NCBI RefSeq assembly: GCF_014196305.1
Contig: NZ_JACIDJ010000006.1
Location: 186,001 to 250,000, forward strand
Source: Roseococcus suduntuyensis
Lineage (GTDB): Bacteria; Pseudomonadota; Alphaproteobacteria; Acetobacterales; Acetobacteraceae
Direction: 5' to 3'
DNA length: 64,000 bases
Of this stretch, positions 38,770 to 50,213 are shown piece by piece. The notes under the pieces are model-generated. The model was not told the DNA's origin, ran no database searches, and worked only from the letters and a program-made list of their open reading frames with translations. Position numbers and translations under genes: made by a program. The first letter of the stretch is position 1. Every line of letters begins with the position of its first letter.

Positions 38770-40065
38770 ATGGCGCTCTCGGACAAGGACCGCATCTTCA
38801 CCAACCTCTATGGCACGCAGCCCTGGAACCTCTCGGCCGCGCGCATGCGCGGCGACTGGGACGGCACACGCGAGTACATCGCGAAGGGCCGCGACTGGCT
38901 GATCGACGAGGTCAAGAATTCGGGCCTGCGCGGCCGCGGCGGCGCGGGCTTCCCCACCGGCATGAAGTGGTCCTTCATGCCCAAGCAGACCGATGGCCGC
39001 CCTTGCTACCTGGTGGTCAATGCCGATGAATCCGAGCCTGGCACATGCAAGGACCGCGACATCATCCGCCACGATCCGCACAAGCTGATCGAGGGCTGCC
39101 TGATCGCGGGCTTCGCCATGGGGGCCAGCGCCGGCTACATCTACATCCGCGGCGAATACTACAACGAGAGCGTGGTGCTCGAAGCCGCCATCGCCGAGGC
39201 CTATGAGGCCGGGCTGCTGGGCAAGAACGCGTGCGGCTCGGGCTATGATTTCGAGCTCTACGTCCATCGCGGCGCCGGCGCCTATATCTGCGGCGAAGAG
39301 ACGGCGCTGATCGAGAGTCTCGAAGGCAAGAAGGGCATGCCGCGCCTGAAGCCGCCCTTCCCGGCGGCGGTGGGCCTCTATGGCTGCCCGACCACGGTGA
39401 ACAATGTCGAGACCATCGCGGTGGTGCCGACCATCCTGCGGCGTGGCCCCGGCTGGTTCTCCTCCTTCGGGCGGGAGCGCAATGCGGGCACCAAGGTGTT
39501 CTGCATCTCGGGCCATGTGAACAAGCCCTGCAATGTCGAAGCCGAGATGAGCATCCCTCTGCGGGAACTCATTGACCGCTATGCCGGCGGCGTGCGCGGC
39601 GGCTGGGATAATCTGCTCGCGGTGATCCCGGGCGGTTCGTCCGTGCCGCTGCTGCCCAAGCACATCTGCGACGACGTGCTGATGGATTTCGACGCGTTGC
39701 GTGAGCACAAGTCGGGCCTCGGCACGGCGGGCGTCATCGTGATGGACAAGTCCACCGATGTGGTGCGCGCCATCGCCCGCCTGGCGCATTTCTACAAGCA
39801 TGAAAGCTGCGGCCAGTGCACGCCCTGCCGCGAAGGCACGGGCTGGATGAAGCGCGTGATGGACCGGATGGTGCGCGGCGACGCCGAGATCGAGGAAATT
39901 GACATTCTCGAACAGGTCACGCGGCAGGTCGAAGGCCACACCATCTGCGCGCTGGGCGATGCGGCGGCCTGGCCCATCCAGGGGCTGATCCGGCACTTCC
40001 GGCCCGAGATGGAGCGGCGCATCCGCGAGCGTCATGCCACGACAACCCCTCTGGCGGCGGAGTAA
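38770..40065 (+). CDS. nuoF: NADH-quinone oxidoreductase subunit F
   Basis: A 431-residue 51-kDa-type subunit that binds NADH and FMN and holds cluster N3. The nucleotide motif is [16 protein letters not shown], the FMN region includes [13 protein letters not shown] and [19 protein letters not shown]. The [4Fe-4S] site is [12 protein letters not shown] with a further Cys near CALGD. It starts three bases after nuoE. Confidence 0.97.
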   Translation: MALSDKDRIFTNLYGTQPWNLSAARMRGDWDGTREYIAKGRDWLIDEVKNSGLRGRGGAGFPTGMKWSFMPKQTDGRPCYLVVNADESEPGTCKDRDIIRHDPHKLIEGCLIAGFAMGASAGYIYIRGEYYNESVVLEAAIAEAYEAGLLGKNACGSGYDFELYVHRGAGAYICGEETALIESLEGKKGMPRLKPPFPAAVGLYGCPTTVNNVETIAVVPTILRRGPGWFSSFGRERNAGTKVFCISGHVNKPCNVEAEMSIPLRELIDRYAGGVRGGWDNLLAVIPGGSSVPLLPKHICDDVLMDFDALREHKSGLGTAGVIVMDKSTDVVRAIARLAHFYKHESCGQCTPCREGTGWMKRVMDRMVRGDAEIEEIDILEQVTRQVEGHTICALGDAAAWPIQGLIRHFRPEMERRIRERHATTTPLAAE

Positions 40066-40070
40066 GCACG

Positions 40071-42083
40071 ATGGCCAAGGTCACCGTGGACGGCATCGAG
40101 GTCGAGGTCCCGAACGGCGCCTCCGTGCTCCAGGCCTGCGAGGCCGCGGGCAAGGAAGTGCCGCGCTTCTGCTATCATGAGCGGCTGTCGGTCGCCGGCA
40201 ATTGCCGCATGTGCCTGGTGGAAGTCGAGAAGGCGCCCAAGCCCGTCGCCTCCTGCGCCTATCCGGTCATGGATGGGATGAAGGTCTTCACCGACACGCC
40301 CGTGGTGCGCAACGCGCGGCGCGGCGTGATGGAATTCCTGCTGATCAACCACCCGCTGGACTGCCCCATCTGCGACCAGGGTGGCGAATGCGACCTGCAG
40401 GACCAGGCGATGGCCTATGGCCGCGACCTCTCGCGCTATGACGAGGGCAAGCGGGCGGTGAAGGACAAGTATGTCGGGCCGCTCATCAAGACCGTGATGA
40501 ACCGCTGCATCCATTGCACGCGTTGCGTCCGCTTCGCGGCCGAGGTGGCGGGCGTGCCCGAGATGGGCGCCACGGGCCGCGGCGAGGGCATGGAGATCGG
40601 CACCTACGTCGAGAAGGCGCTGAGCAGCGAACTCTCCGGCAACCTGATCGACATCTGCCCGGTGGGCGCGCTGACCAGCCGGCCCTACGCCTTCGTCTCC
40701 CGCCCCTGGGAGCTGCGGAAGACCGACAGCGTGGACGTGCTCGACGCCGTGGGCGCCGCCATCCGCGTGGATGTGCGGGGCGGCGAGGTGCTGCGGATCA
40801 TGCCGCGCGTGCATGACGACGTGAACGAGGAATGGCTGGGTGATCGCGGCCGCTTCTCCTTCGACGGGCTGAAGCGCAACCGCCTCGACCGCCCCTGGGT
40901 GCGGCGCGACGGCAAGCTGCAGCCAGCCAGCTGGGCCGAGGCGCTGGGCGCCATCGCGCGCGCCCTGCCGGGCAAGCGCGTCGGCGCCATCGCGGGCGAC
41001 ACCATGGACGCCGAAGCCATGTTCGCCCTGAAGGGCCTGATGGCCGCGCTGGGCAGCACGAACCTGGATTGCCGCCAGGATGGCGCGAAGCTCAATGCGT
41101 CGCGGCCGGACTACTACCTGTTCAACACGGGTATCGCCGGCATCGAGCAGGCGGATGCCATCGTCATCATCGGCAGCAATCCGCGCGTCGAGGCGCCGGT
41201 GCTGAATGCGCGTATCCGCAAGCGCTGGATGACGGGTGCCCTGCGCGTGGGCGTGGTCGGTCCCATGGCGGACCTGACCTATCCCACCCAGGCGCTGGCG
41301 TTGCGCGAGGCGGGCGCCTTCCTCGAGGGCGCCAAGAACCCCATGGTCATCCTGGGCCGTGGCGCGCTGGCGGGCGAGGATGGCGCGGCGGTGCTGGCCG
41401 CCGCCTGGGATCTGGCGAAGCAGGCGGGCGGTCTGCGCGAGGACTGGCACGGGTTCAATGTCCTGCACCAGTTCGGTGGCCAGGTGGCGGCGCTCGACCT
41501 CGGCTTCCTGCCGGGTGAGGGCGGGCAGGACCTCGCGGGCATGCTGAGCGGCGGCGTGGACGCGCTGTGGCTGCTGGGCGCCGATGGTTTCGATGCGTCA
41601 CGCATCGCGCCCGGCACCTTCGTGATCTACCAGGGCCATCACGGCGAGGCCGTGGCCGCGCGCGCCGACGTGATCCTGCCGGGTGCCGCCTACACCGAGA
41701 AGGATGGCACCTACGTCAACACCGAGGGGCGCGTGCAGCGCGGCCGCATGGCCGTGACGCCGCCCGGCGAGGCGCGCGAGGATTGGAAGATCATCCGCGC
41801 CGCCTCCCAGATGCTGGGTGTGACGCTGCCCTATGATTCGCTGGAGGCGCTGCGGGCCGAGATGGCCGCGGCGCACCCCGTCTTCGCGCGGCTGGACCAG
41901 GGCCCGCTGCCCGGCTGCACCGATGATGCGGGGCCGGTGGCGACGGGCGCGCTGGGCATGGCGCCCTTCCAGCTTCCCATCCAGAACTACTGGCAGGTGG
42001 ACCCCATCACGCGCGCGAGCCCGACCATGGCCGAGTGCGCGGCGACCTACCTGCAGCCCAAGCCGCTGCTGGCGGCGGAGTGA
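40071..42083 (+). CDS. nuoG: NADH-quinone oxidoreductase subunit G
   Basis: A 670-residue 75-kDa-type subunit, the short alphaproteobacterial form (E. coli NuoG is about 908). The N-terminal [2Fe-2S] ferredoxin has [19 protein letters not shown]. The His-Cys site is [20 protein letters not shown] and the [4Fe-4S] cluster is [11 protein letters not shown] molybdopterin-oxidoreductase-like domain without cofactor follows. It starts five bases after nuoF. Confidence 0.96.
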   Translation: MAKVTVDGIEVEVPNGASVLQACEAAGKEVPRFCYHERLSVAGNCRMCLVEVEKAPKPVASCAYPVMDGMKVFTDTPVVRNARRGVMEFLLINHPLDCPICDQGGECDLQDQAMAYGRDLSRYDEGKRAVKDKYVGPLIKTVMNRCIHCTRCVRFAAEVAGVPEMGATGRGEGMEIGTYVEKALSSELSGNLIDICPVGALTSRPYAFVSRPWELRKTDSVDVLDAVGAAIRVDVRGGEVLRIMPRVHDDVNEEWLGDRGRFSFDGLKRNRLDRPWVRRDGKLQPASWAEALGAIARALPGKRVGAIAGDTMDAEAMFALKGLMAALGSTNLDCRQDGAKLNASRPDYYLFNTGIAGIEQADAIVIIGSNPRVEAPVLNARIRKRWMTGALRVGVVGPMADLTYPTQALALREAGAFLEGAKNPMVILGRGALAGEDGAAVLAAAWDLAKQAGGLREDWHGFNVLHQFGGQVAALDLGFLPGEGGQDLAGMLSGGVDALWLLGADGFDASRIAPGTFVIYQGHHGEAVAARADVILPGAAYTEKDGTYVNTEGRVQRGRMAVTPPGEAREDWKIIRAASQMLGVTLPYDSLEALRAEMAAAHPVFARLDQGPLPGCTDDAGPVATGALGMAPFQLPIQNYWQVDPITRASPTMAECAATYLQPKPLLAAE

Positions 42084-42087
42084 GGCG

Positions 42088-43098
42088 ATGACGGAGTTCC
42101 TCAACACGCCGCTGGGCGTGCTCGCGCTGACGGTGGCGCAGGCGCTGGCCCTGCTGGTGCCGGTGCTGATCGGCGTGGCCTACCTGACCTGGGCCGAGCG
42201 CAAGGTGCTGGCCGCGATGCAGATGCGCCGCGGGCCGAATGTGGTGGGGCCCTTCGGGCTGCTCCAGCCCTTCGCCGACGCCATCAAGATGCTGATGAAG
42301 GAGACGATCATCCCGTCGGGCGCCTCGCGGGTGCTCTTCCTGGCGGCGCCGATCCTGACCTTCGTGCTGGCCATGATCGCCTGGGCGGTGATCCCGGTGG
42401 CGGATGGCTGGGCCATCGCCGACATCAATGTGGGTATCCTGTACCTCTTCGCCATCAGCTCGCTCGGCGTCTATGGCGTGATCATCGCGGGCTGGGCGTC
42501 CAATTCGAAATACGCCTTCCTGGGCGCGCTGCGCTCCGCCGCGCAGATGGTGAGCTACGAGGTCTCGATCGGCTTCGTGATCGTGACCGTGCTGCTCTGC
42601 GTGGGGTCGCTGAACCTGACCGAGATCGTCCGCGCGCAGACGACGGTGTGGTTCGTCATCCCGCTCTTCCCCATGTTCGTGATCTTCTTCATCAGCGCGC
42701 TGGCCGAGACCAACCGGGCGCCCTTCGACCTTCCGGAGGGCGAGAGCGAGCTGGTGGCGGGCTTCTTCGTCGAATACAGCAGCATGTCCTTCGCGCTGTT
42801 CTTCCTCGGCGAATACGCGAACATGATCCTGATGAGCGCGCTGGCCACCATCCTCTTCCTGGGGGGCTGGCTGCCGCCGCTGGACATCGCGCCTTTCAAC
42901 TGGGTGCCTTCGCCCATCTGGTTCGCGCTGAAGGTGGCCGCCTGCCTCTTTGTCTTCATCTGGGCGCGCGCCACCTTCCCGCGCTACCGCTATGACCAGC
43001 TGATGCGGCTGGGCTGGAAGGTCTTCCTGCCGTTCAGCCTGCTCTGGCTGGTGCTGACGGCCGCGGTTCTCAAGCTGACGGGGTGGCTGCCGGCATGA
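42088..43098 (+). CDS. nuoH: NADH-quinone oxidoreductase subunit H
   Basis: A 336-residue membrane subunit with about eight helices at the interface with the quinone site. Diagnostic segments are [20 protein letters not shown], then [36 protein letters not shown] and [18 protein letters not shown]. The stop overlaps the nuoI ATG (ATGA). Confidence 0.97.
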   Translation: MTEFLNTPLGVLALTVAQALALLVPVLIGVAYLTWAERKVLAAMQMRRGPNVVGPFGLLQPFADAIKMLMKETIIPSGASRVLFLAAPILTFVLAMIAWAVIPVADGWAIADINVGILYLFAISSLGVYGVIIAGWASNSKYAFLGALRSAAQMVSYEVSIGFVIVTVLLCVGSLNLTEIVRAQTTVWFVIPLFPMFVIFFISALAETNRAPFDLPEGESELVAGFFVEYSSMSFALFFLGEYANMILMSALATILFLGGWLPPLDIAPFNWVPSPIWFALKVAACLFVFIWARATFPRYRYDQLMRLGWKVFLPFSLLWLVLTAAVLKLTGWLPA

Positions 43099-43583
43099 CC
43101 ACATTGGACCGTTTCGCGCGCTCCTTCCTGCTCACCGAGATCGTGGGCGGCATGGCGTTGACGCTGCGCTATTTCTTCAGCCGCAAGGCGACGCTGAACT
43201 ACCCCTATGAGAAGACGCCGCTCTCGCCGCGCTTCAAGGGCGAGCACGCGCTGCGCCGCTATCCCAATGGCGAGGAACGCTGCATCGCCTGCAAGCTGTG
43301 CGAGGCGGTGTGCCCCGCGCTCGCCATCACCATCGAGGCCGAGCCGCGCGAGGATGGCAGCCGCCGCACCACGCGCTACGACATCGACATGACCAAGTGC
43401 ATCTACTGCGGCATGTGCGAAGAGGCCTGCCCGGTGGATGCCATCGTTGAGGGGCCGAACATGGAGTTCGCGACCGAGACGCGCGAAGAGCTGATGTACG
43501 ACAAGGAGCGCCTGCTGGCCAATGGCGACCGCTGGGAAAGCGAACTCGCCAAGCGGCTGGAACTGGATGCCCCCTACAGGTGA
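43095..43583 (+). CDS. nuoI: NADH-quinone oxidoreductase subunit I
   Basis: A 162-residue ferredoxin-like subunit that carries clusters N6a and N6b. The two [4Fe-4S] motifs are [12 protein letters not shown] and [12 protein letters not shown]. An amphipathic N-terminal helix ([18 protein letters not shown]) anchors it to the membrane arm. The ATG at 43095 overlaps the nuoH stop. Confidence 0.97.
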   Translation: MTTLDRFARSFLLTEIVGGMALTLRYFFSRKATLNYPYEKTPLSPRFKGEHALRRYPNGEERCIACKLCEAVCPALAITIEAEPREDGSRRTTRYDIDMTKCIYCGMCEEACPVDAIVEGPNMEFATETREELMYDKERLLANGDRWESELAKRLELDAPYR

Positions 43584-43656
43584 TGCAAGACGGCCGCGCC
43601 GAAGCGGCCCTGGGAAGGTTTGTTGAGATGGCCAGCTTCACGGAAGGACGGGTGCG

Positions 43657-44337
43657 ATGATCGCAGGGCTCGCCTTCTATTTCTTCGCCTTCATCCTGAT
43701 CGCGTCGGCGGTGACGGTCGTCACCGCGCGCAACCCGGTCCATTCGGTGATCTGGCTGATCGCGGCCTTCTTCAACGCGGCCGCGCTGTTCCTGATCGCG
43801 GGCGCCGAGTTCCTCGCGATGATCCTGGTCATCGTCTATGTGGGCGCGGTCGCGGTGCTGTTCCTCTTCGTGGTGATGATGCTGGACGTGGACTTCGCCC
43901 AGCTCCGCGAGGGCGTGCAGCGCTACGCGCCGATTGGCGCGGTCGTGGGCGGCATCCTCTTCCTGGAGCTGCTGCTGGTGCTGTCGGTGTGGCGCTTCGC
44001 GCCCGATGCGGCGGCGCTGCGCATGGCGCCGATGCCGGAAGGCATCACGAACACCGAGGCCATCGGGCGCATCCTCTACACGGACCACATCTACCTCTTC
44101 CAGATCTCGGGGCTGATCCTGCTGGTGGCGATGATCGGCGCCATCGTGCTCACCCTGCGCGAACGTCCGGGCACCAAGCGCCAGGACGTGGCCACGCAGA
44201 TCGCGCGGACCAGCACGGTCGCCATGGCGCGGCCTGAACTCGGCGAGGGCATCCGGCGCGAGGACATCCTGCGGCCCCTGCCGCCGCCGGCGAAGGAAGC
44301 ACCCAAGCCCGTCACGCATGAGGGGGGGCACCACTGA
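43657..44337 (+). CDS. nuoJ: NADH-quinone oxidoreductase subunit J
   Basis: A 226-residue membrane subunit with five helices. The third helix has [20 protein letters not shown], the conserved pi-bulge helix region of NuoJ. The C-terminal 50 residues are polar and Pro-rich ([13 protein letters not shown]). It follows nuoI by 73 bases, the longest spacer in the nuo operon. AGGACG precedes the ATG. The TGA overlaps the nuoK ATG by one base. Confidence 0.94.
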   Translation: MIAGLAFYFFAFILIASAVTVVTARNPVHSVIWLIAAFFNAAALFLIAGAEFLAMILVIVYVGAVAVLFLFVVMMLDVDFAQLREGVQRYAPIGAVVGGILFLELLLVLSVWRFAPDAAALRMAPMPEGITNTEAIGRILYTDHIYLFQISGLILLVAMIGAIVLTLRERPGTKRQDVATQIARTSTVAMARPELGEGIRREDILRPLPPPAKEAPKPVTHEGGHH

Positions 44338-44648
44338 TGCTCGACATCGGCCTCACCCACTACCTGGTGGTTAGCGCGATCCTCTTCGTGCTGGGCGTCT
44401 TCGGCATCTTCATGAACCGCAAGAACGTCATCGTGATCCTGATGAGCGTGGAGCTGATCCTGCTCTCGGTGAACCTGAACCTGGTGGCCTTCTCGGCGCA
44501 GCTCGGCGACCTCACGGGCCAGGTCTTCGCCATGTTCATCCTGACCGTGGCAGCGGCCGAGGCGGCCATCGGGCTCGCCATCGTCGTCATCTACTTCCGC
44601 AACCGCGGCAGCATCGAGGTCGAGGACATCTCGACCCTGAAGGGCTAG
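44337..44648 (+). CDS. nuoK: NADH-quinone oxidoreductase subunit K
   Basis: A 103-residue membrane subunit with three helices, MrpC-like. The conserved glutamates of the proton path lie in [20 protein letters not shown] and [16 protein letters not shown]. It starts at the ATG that shares its A with the nuoJ stop (TGATG). Confidence 0.96.
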   Translation: MLDIGLTHYLVVSAILFVLGVFGIFMNRKNVIVILMSVELILLSVNLNLVAFSAQLGDLTGQVFAMFILTVAAAEAAIGLAIVVIYFRNRGSIEVEDISTLKG

Positions 44649-44652
44649 AACG

Positions 44653-46563
44653 ATGTTCGTTGGGGCGGTCTTCTTCCCGCTGCTGGGCGCCTGTGTCAGC
44701 GGCTTCCTGGGGCGCTGGCTCGGCGACCGGGTGGCCATGTGGTCCACGGTCTTCTTCATGGCGCTGGCGGCCATCTGCGGCCTGCTGGCCTTCTGGCAGG
44801 TGGCGCTCGGCGGCCAGCCGCAGACGGTGGTGCTCTTCACCTGGATGCAGGTGGGAGAGCTCTCGTTCTCCTGGTCGCTGCGCTACGACACGCTGGCCGC
44901 GATCATGGTCGGCATGGTCACGTTGATCTCGACGCTGATCCACCTCTACTCGATCGGCTACATGTCGCATGACGCGACGCCCTCGCGCTTCTTCGCCTAC
45001 CTGTCGCTCTTCACCTTCATGATGTTGATGCTGGTGACGGCGGACAACCTGGTGCAGCTCTTCTTCGGCTGGGAGGGTGTCGGCCTCGCGAGTTATCTGC
45101 TCATCGGCTACTGGTATGAGAAGGACAGCGCGAACGCCGCCGCGATGAAGGCCTTCATCGTGAACCGGGTGGGCGACGTCTTCTTCATGCTGGGCATGGC
45201 GCTGACCTTCTTCACCTTCGGCAGCCTGGAATTCGACGCCATCTTCGGCGCCGTTCAGAACCATGTGAACGACGTGTTCCTGGGCATCCCCTCGCTCGAA
45301 CTGATCGGCGTGCTGCTCTTCCTGGGCGCCTGCGGCAAGTCGGCGCAGCTTGGCCTGCACACCTGGCTGCCGGACGCGATGGAGGGGCCGACGCCCGTCT
45401 CCGCGCTGATCCATGCGGCGACGATGGTGACGGCGGGCGTCTTCCTGATCTGCCGCATGTCGCCGGTGATGGAATTCGCGCCGGTGGCGCTGGCCATCGT
45501 GACGGTGGTGGGCGCCTCGACCGCGCTGTTCGCGGCCACCATCGGGTGCGTGCAGAACGACATCAAGCGCATCATCGCCTACTCCACCTGCTCGCAGCTC
45601 GGCTACATGTTCTTCGCGGCGGGTGTGGGGCTCTATCAGGCGGCCATGTTCCACCTCTTCACCCACGCCTTCTTCAAGGCGCTGCTCTTCCTGGGCGCCG
45701 GCAGCGTGATCCACGCGATGTCCGATGAGCAGGACATTCGCAAGATGGGCGGCATCTGGAAGAAGATCCCCGTCACCTATGCGGTGATGTGGATCGGCTC
45801 GCTGGCCCTGGCGGGCATTCCCTTCTTCGCGGGCTACTACTCCAAGGACGCCATTCTGGAGGGCGCGGTCGCGGCCGGTACGGGTGTGGGCATGTATGCC
45901 TTCGTCTGCGGCGCGGTGGCAGCCTTCCTGACCGCCTTCTATTCCTGGCGCCTGCTGATCCTGACCTTCCACGGCAAGCCCCGCGCCGACCACCACACCA
46001 TGGAGCACGTCCACGAAAGCCCGCTGGTGATGCTGGTGCCGCTGCTGCTGCTGGCCGTCGGTGCCATCACCACGGGCTTCGTCTTTGCGCCCTATTTCAT
46101 CGGTGATGCGGCGACCGCCTTCTGGAACGGCGCCATCTACAACCTGCCGGCCAAGGACATGATGGAGGCGCTGCACCATGCGCCGCATTGGGTGCCGACG
46201 CTGGCCAAGACGGTGGCCATCAGCGGCATCCTGCTCGCCATCCTGATCTATGGCTTCCTGCCGCACATCCCCGGCCGGGTGGCGGCGGCGGCCCCCGGGC
46301 CGTACCGCTTCCTGCTGAACAAGTGGTATTTCGACGAGCTGTATGACCGCATCTTCGTCCAGCCGGCGCGGCGCCTCGCGGTGCAGCTCTGGCAGGTGGG
46401 CGATGCGCGCATCATCGACGGCATGCCCAATGGCGCGGCGGCACTCGCCGCCGGGGCCTCGCGCGGCACGGTGCGGCTGCAGACGGGCAAGGTCGCCAGT
46501 TATGCCTTTGCCATGATCATCGGCCTTGTGGTCTTCGTGACCCTCTTCCTGACGGGGCGCTGA
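44653..46563 (+). CDS. nuoL: NADH-quinone oxidoreductase subunit L
   Basis: A 636-residue proton-pumping subunit of the antiporter-like family. It includes LFFGWEGVGLASYLLIG (pump Glu), GLHTWLPDAMEGPTPVSALI with HAATMVTAGVF, and ITAYSTCSQLGYMF-type segment (IIAYSTCSQLGYMFFA). A long lateral helix should occupy the C-terminal part. It starts four bases after nuoK. Confidence 0.96.
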   Translation: MFVGAVFFPLLGACVSGFLGRWLGDRVAMWSTVFFMALAAICGLLAFWQVALGGQPQTVVLFTWMQVGELSFSWSLRYDTLAAIMVGMVTLISTLIHLYSIGYMSHDATPSRFFAYLSLFTFMMLMLVTADNLVQLFFGWEGVGLASYLLIGYWYEKDSANAAAMKAFIVNRVGDVFFMLGMALTFFTFGSLEFDAIFGAVQNHVNDVFLGIPSLELIGVLLFLGACGKSAQLGLHTWLPDAMEGPTPVSALIHAATMVTAGVFLICRMSPVMEFAPVALAIVTVVGASTALFAATIGCVQNDIKRIIAYSTCSQLGYMFFAAGVGLYQAAMFHLFTHAFFKALLFLGAGSVIHAMSDEQDIRKMGGIWKKIPVTYAVMWIGSLALAGIPFFAGYYSKDAILEGAVAAGTGVGMYAFVCGAVAAFLTAFYSWRLLILTFHGKPRADHHTMEHVHESPLVMLVPLLLLAVGAITTGFVFAPYFIGDAATAFWNGAIYNLPAKDMMEALHHAPHWVPTLAKTVAISGILLAILIYGFLPHIPGRVAAAAPGPYRFLLNKWYFDELYDRIFVQPARRLAVQLWQVGDARIIDGMPNGAAALAAGASRGTVRLQTGKVASYAFAMIIGLVVFVTLFLTGR

Positions 46564-46566
46564 GCC

Positions 46567-48081
46567 ATGAACGCCGCGGGTTTCCCCATTCTCTCCCTGG
46601 TCACCTTCCTGCCGCTGCTGGGGGTGCTGGTCATCCTCACCGTGCGGGGCGAGGAGGCGGTGGTCGCCTCCAACGCGCGCTGGACCGCGCTTTGGACCAG
46701 CCTCGTCACCTTCGCGTTGTCGCTGGTGCTGTGGTTCCAGTTCGACCGCAACAGCCCGGACTTCCAGTTCGTCGAGCGGCTGGAGTGGCTGCCCGATTAC
46801 GGCGTCTCCTACATGATGGGCGTGGACGGCGTGTCGGTGCTGTTCGTGCTGCTCTCCACCGCGCTGACGCCGCTGTGCATCCTGGCTTCGTGGGAGTCGG
46901 TGCAGAACCGCGTGCGCGAATACATGATCGCCTTCCTGGTCCTCGAGACCATGATGGTCGGCATGTTCTGCGCGCTGGACTTCATGCTGTTCTACATCTT
47001 CTTCGAAGCCGTGCTGATCCCGATGTTCCTCATCATCGGCGTGTGGGGCGGGGCGCGGCGGGTGTACGCGGCCTACAAGTTCTTCCTCTACACCTTCCTC
47101 GGCTCGGTGCTGATGCTGCTGGCGATCATCGCCATCTGGTACCAGTCGGGCACGACCAGCATCCCCGAGATCTACGAGTTCGACATTCCCTTCGCGATGC
47201 AGGTCTGGATCTTCCTGGCCTTCTTCGCCTCCTTCGCGGTGAAGGTGCCGATGTGGCCCGTCCACACCTGGCTGCCGGACGCGCACGTGGAGGCGCCGAC
47301 GGCGGGCTCCGTCATCCTGGCCGGCGTGCTGCTGAAGATGGGCGCCTATGGCTTCCTTCGCTTCAGCCTGCCCATGCTGCCCGACGCGTCGCAGTATTTC
47401 GCGCCGATGATCTATGTGCTGAGCGTGGTGGCGGTGGTCTACACCAGCCTGGTCGCGCTCGCGCAGCAGGATATGAAGAAGCTCATCGCCTATTCCTCCG
47501 TGGCGCATATGGGCATCGTCACGCTGGGCATCTTCACCTTCAACCAGCAGGGCATCGAGGGCGCGCTCTTCACCATGCTGGCGCATGGCGTGGTCTCGGG
47601 CGCGCTCTTCCTCTGCGTGGGCGTGCTCTATGACCGCGAGCACACGCGCGAGATCGCGCGCTATGGCGGGGTCGCCAAGATCATGCCCGCCTATGCGCTG
47701 GTGTTCATGCTCTTCACCATGGCCTCGGTGGCGCTGCCGGGCACGGCCGGCTTCCCGGGCGAGTTCCTGGTCATCGTGGGCGCCTGGGCGGTGAACCCCT
47801 GGGTGGCACTCGGCGCCGCCACGGGCATGGTGCTGGGGGCCTGCTATATGCTGCGCCTCTACCGCGGCGTGGCTTTCGGGCGGATCACGCGCGAGGACCT
47901 CAAGCGCCTGCTCGACCTCAGCCCGCGCGAATACACGACCTTCGCGCCGCTGATCGTGCTGACGCTGTGGATGGGCGTCTATCCGCAATCCTTCCTCTCC
48001 TTCTTCTCCGCCACGGTGGCGCAGATGGTGGCCCAGCATCAGGCCGCCATTTCCGCCGCGTCGCGCTTCGCGGGGCTGTAA
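46567..48081 (+). CDS. nuoM: NADH-quinone oxidoreductase subunit M
   Basis: A 504-residue antiporter-like proton-pumping subunit. Diagnostic segments are [20 protein letters not shown] (pump Glu), [20 protein letters not shown], then [18 protein letters not shown] and [16 protein letters not shown]. It starts three bases after nuoL and ends three before nuoN. Confidence 0.96.
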   Translation: MNAAGFPILSLVTFLPLLGVLVILTVRGEEAVVASNARWTALWTSLVTFALSLVLWFQFDRNSPDFQFVERLEWLPDYGVSYMMGVDGVSVLFVLLSTALTPLCILASWESVQNRVREYMIAFLVLETMMVGMFCALDFMLFYIFFEAVLIPMFLIIGVWGGARRVYAAYKFFLYTFLGSVLMLLAIIAIWYQSGTTSIPEIYEFDIPFAMQVWIFLAFFASFAVKVPMWPVHTWLPDAHVEAPTAGSVILAGVLLKMGAYGFLRFSLPMLPDASQYFAPMIYVLSVVAVVYTSLVALAQQDMKKLIAYSSVAHMGIVTLGIFTFNQQGIEGALFTMLAHGVVSGALFLCVGVLYDREHTREIARYGGVAKIMPAYALVFMLFTMASVALPGTAGFPGEFLVIVGAWAVNPWVALGAATGMVLGACYMLRLYRGVAFGRITREDLKRLLDLSPREYTTFAPLIVLTLWMGVYPQSFLSFFSATVAQMVAQHQAAISAASRFAGL

Positions 48082-48084
48082 GCC

Positions 48085-49506
48085 ATGAACTGGACCCTCG
48101 CCCTGCCGGAGATCGTGCTGGCGCTCTCCGGCCTCGCCATCCTGGTGGCCGGCGTGCTGCCCCGGCGCGACATGACCTTCCCCTGCACCATGATGGTGCT
48201 GGGCGCCTTCCTGCTCGCCGGCGCCTTCGTGCTGGCGCAGCCCGATGGCATGGCCTTCGCTGGGCAATATATTGCCGACGCCTTCGCCCGCTTCATGAAG
48301 GTGTTGGTGCTGGCGGGCGCCGCCTTGGCGCTGCTGCTGGCGCTGGACTGGAATCGTGCCGAAGGCCTGTCGCGCTTCGAATACCCCGTGCTCGTGCTGT
48401 TCGCGACGCTGGGCATGATGGTCATGATCTCGGCCAATGACCTGATGAGTCTCTATCTGGGGCTCGAACTGCTGTCGCTGCCGCTCTACGTCATGGCCGC
48501 CTTCCACCGCGACAACGCCCGCAGCTCCGAGGCCGGCCTCAAGTATTTCGTCCTGGGCGCGCTGTCCTCGGGCCTCATGCTCTACGGCATGTCGCTGGTC
48601 TATGGCTTCGCGGGCACCACCAATTTCGCGCAGCTGGGCCAGACGTTGGGCGGCGGCGCGCCGATCTCGGCGGGCGTGGTGGTGGGCATCGTTTTCATCA
48701 TCACTGGCCTCTGCTTCAAGGTCGCGGCCGTGCCTTTCCATATGTGGACGCCCGACGTCTACGAAGGCGCGCCCACCAGCGTCGTCGCCTATTTCGCGAC
48801 GGCCACCAAGGTCGGCGCCATCGCGGCCATCGTGCGGGTGCTGTCCGGTCCCTTCGGCGGCGCGGTGGACCAGTGGCAGCAGGTGATCGTGCTGGCCTCC
48901 ATCGCCTCCATGATCCTGGGTGCCTTCGCGGCCATCGGCCAGACCAACATCAAGCGGCTGATGGCCTATTCCTGGATCAGCCACACGGGCTTCGTGCTGA
49001 TGGGCCTTGCCGTCGGCACCGAGGCCGGCCTGCGCGGCGTGCTGATCTACACGCCCATCTACCTGATGATGAGCCTGGGCGCCTTCAGCGTGCTGGTGGC
49101 CATGCGGCGCAATGGCCGCGCGGTCGAGAACATCCAGGACTTGGCGGGCCTCGGCCGCACCGACCCCGCGATGGCGCTCGGCATGGCCATCTTCATGTTC
49201 GCCATGGCGGGCATTCCGCCGCTCTCGGGCTTCTTCGCCAAGCTCTATGTGCTGCTGCCGGCGGTGGAGGCGGGCTTCTGGCTGATGGCGGTGGTGGCCG
49301 TGCTGTCGTCCGTGGTCTCGGCCTACTACTACCTCCGCGTGGTGAAGGTGATGTATTTCGATCACCCCGCGGGCGCTCTCGATGCGCGCACCGCCGGCGT
49401 CTCCTTCGTGCTGGCCGGCACGGGCCTCTTCACCATGTTCTTCTTCCTGATGCCCGCGCCGCTGCTCGCGGCCGCGCGCCAGGCGGTGGCGGCGCTGATC
49501 GGGTGA
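48085..49506 (+). CDS. nuoN: NADH-quinone oxidoreductase subunit N
   Basis: A 473-residue antiporter-like proton-pumping subunit, the last of the nuo set. Segments are SLYLGLELLSLPLYVMAAF (pump Glu), FKVAAVPFHMWTPDVYEGAP with TSVVAYFATATKVGA, and MAYSWISHTGFVLMGLA. The stop overlaps the GTG start of the biotin ligase gene, so the transcript continues into birA. Confidence 0.96.
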   Translation: MNWTLALPEIVLALSGLAILVAGVLPRRDMTFPCTMMVLGAFLLAGAFVLAQPDGMAFAGQYIADAFARFMKVLVLAGAALALLLALDWNRAEGLSRFEYPVLVLFATLGMMVMISANDLMSLYLGLELLSLPLYVMAAFHRDNARSSEAGLKYFVLGALSSGLMLYGMSLVYGFAGTTNFAQLGQTLGGGAPISAGVVVGIVFIITGLCFKVAAVPFHMWTPDVYEGAPTSVVAYFATATKVGAIAAIVRVLSGPFGGAVDQWQQVIVLASIASMILGAFAAIGQTNIKRLMAYSWISHTGFVLMGLAVGTEAGLRGVLIYTPIYLMMSLGAFSVLVAMRRNGRAVENIQDLAGLGRTDPAMALGMAIFMFAMAGIPPLSGFFAKLYVLLPAVEAGFWLMAVVAVLSSVVSAYYYLRVVKVMYFDHPAGALDARTAGVSFVLAGTGLFTMFFFLMPAPLLAAARQAVAALIG

Positions 49507-50213
49507 GCGGGCTGGCCTGGCGGCTCTCCATCGAGGAGAGCCTGCCCAGCACCCAGACCCTGGTGGCCGAACGCGCCGAGGCGGGGGAACCCGCGGGCCT
49601 TGCCATCATGGCCCGCCTTCAGACGGCTGGGCGCGGCCGCGCCAGCCGTGGCTGGAGCAACCGCCCCGGCAACCTCGCCATCTCCATCCTGGTGCGGCCC
49701 GAGGCCGAGGCGCGCGCAGCCGGGCAGTTCGCCCTGCTTGCCGCCGTCGCGCTGCACCAGGTGGCCGTGTCCCATGCCGCCGTGCGGCTGCGCTGGCCCA
49801 ATGACCTCATGCTGGGCGAGGCGAAGGTGGCCGGCATCCTCACCGAGGCCTCGCTCCGGCCCGGCGGGGCGATCGCGCATGTCATCTTCGGCATTGGCGT
49901 GAATCTGGCCCACGCGCCCCCGGTCGAGGGCCGCGCCACCGCCTGCCTCGGCCCCATCCCGCCCGAGCGCTTCGCCTGGGCGCTGCTGGAGGCGCTGGGC
50001 CAGTGGCTGGACCGCCAGGCGCGGGAGGGCTTCGCGCCCATCCGCGCTGCCTGGATGGCAGCTGGCCCCCCGCCGGGCACGCCCCTTTCGGTGCGGCAGG
50101 GCGACAGTTTCATCCGGGGGCGCTACGAAGGTCTCACCGAGGCGGGCGCGCTGCGCCTGCTCACGGAAGAAGGCCCGCGCAGCTTCCATGCGGGCGAGTT
50201 GGGAGAGGTCTGA
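49503..50213 (+). CDS. birA: Biotin--[acetyl-CoA-carboxylase] ligase (catalytic only)
   Basis: A 236-residue biotin protein ligase without the N-terminal helix-turn-helix of E. coli BirA, so it is not expected to act as a repressor. The biotinyl-AMP site is TAGRGRASRGWSNRPGN; further marks are RLRWPNDLMLGEAKVAGIL and IFGIGVNLAHAP. The GTG start overlaps the nuoN stop and the stop abuts the coaX ATG. The nuo-birA-coaX-RNase J order is well known in alphaproteobacteria. Confidence 0.92.
   Translation: MSGLAWRLSIEESLPSTQTLVAERAEAGEPAGLAIMARLQTAGRGRASRGWSNRPGNLAISILVRPEAEARAAGQFALLAAVALHQVAVSHAAVRLRWPNDLMLGEAKVAGILTEASLRPGGAIAHVIFGIGVNLAHAPPVEGRATACLGPIPPERFAWALLEALGQWLDRQAREGFAPIRAAWMAAGPPPGTPLSVRQGDSFIRGRYEGLTEAGALRLLTEEGPRSFHAGELGEV

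Noticed and set aside
44587-49365. Very long open frame on the minus strand opposite nuoL, nuoM and nuoN
   Set aside because: It is rich in His, Arg, Gln and Gly with no domain pattern, as expected from the antisense of GC-rich coding DNA; the plus-strand genes are certain.
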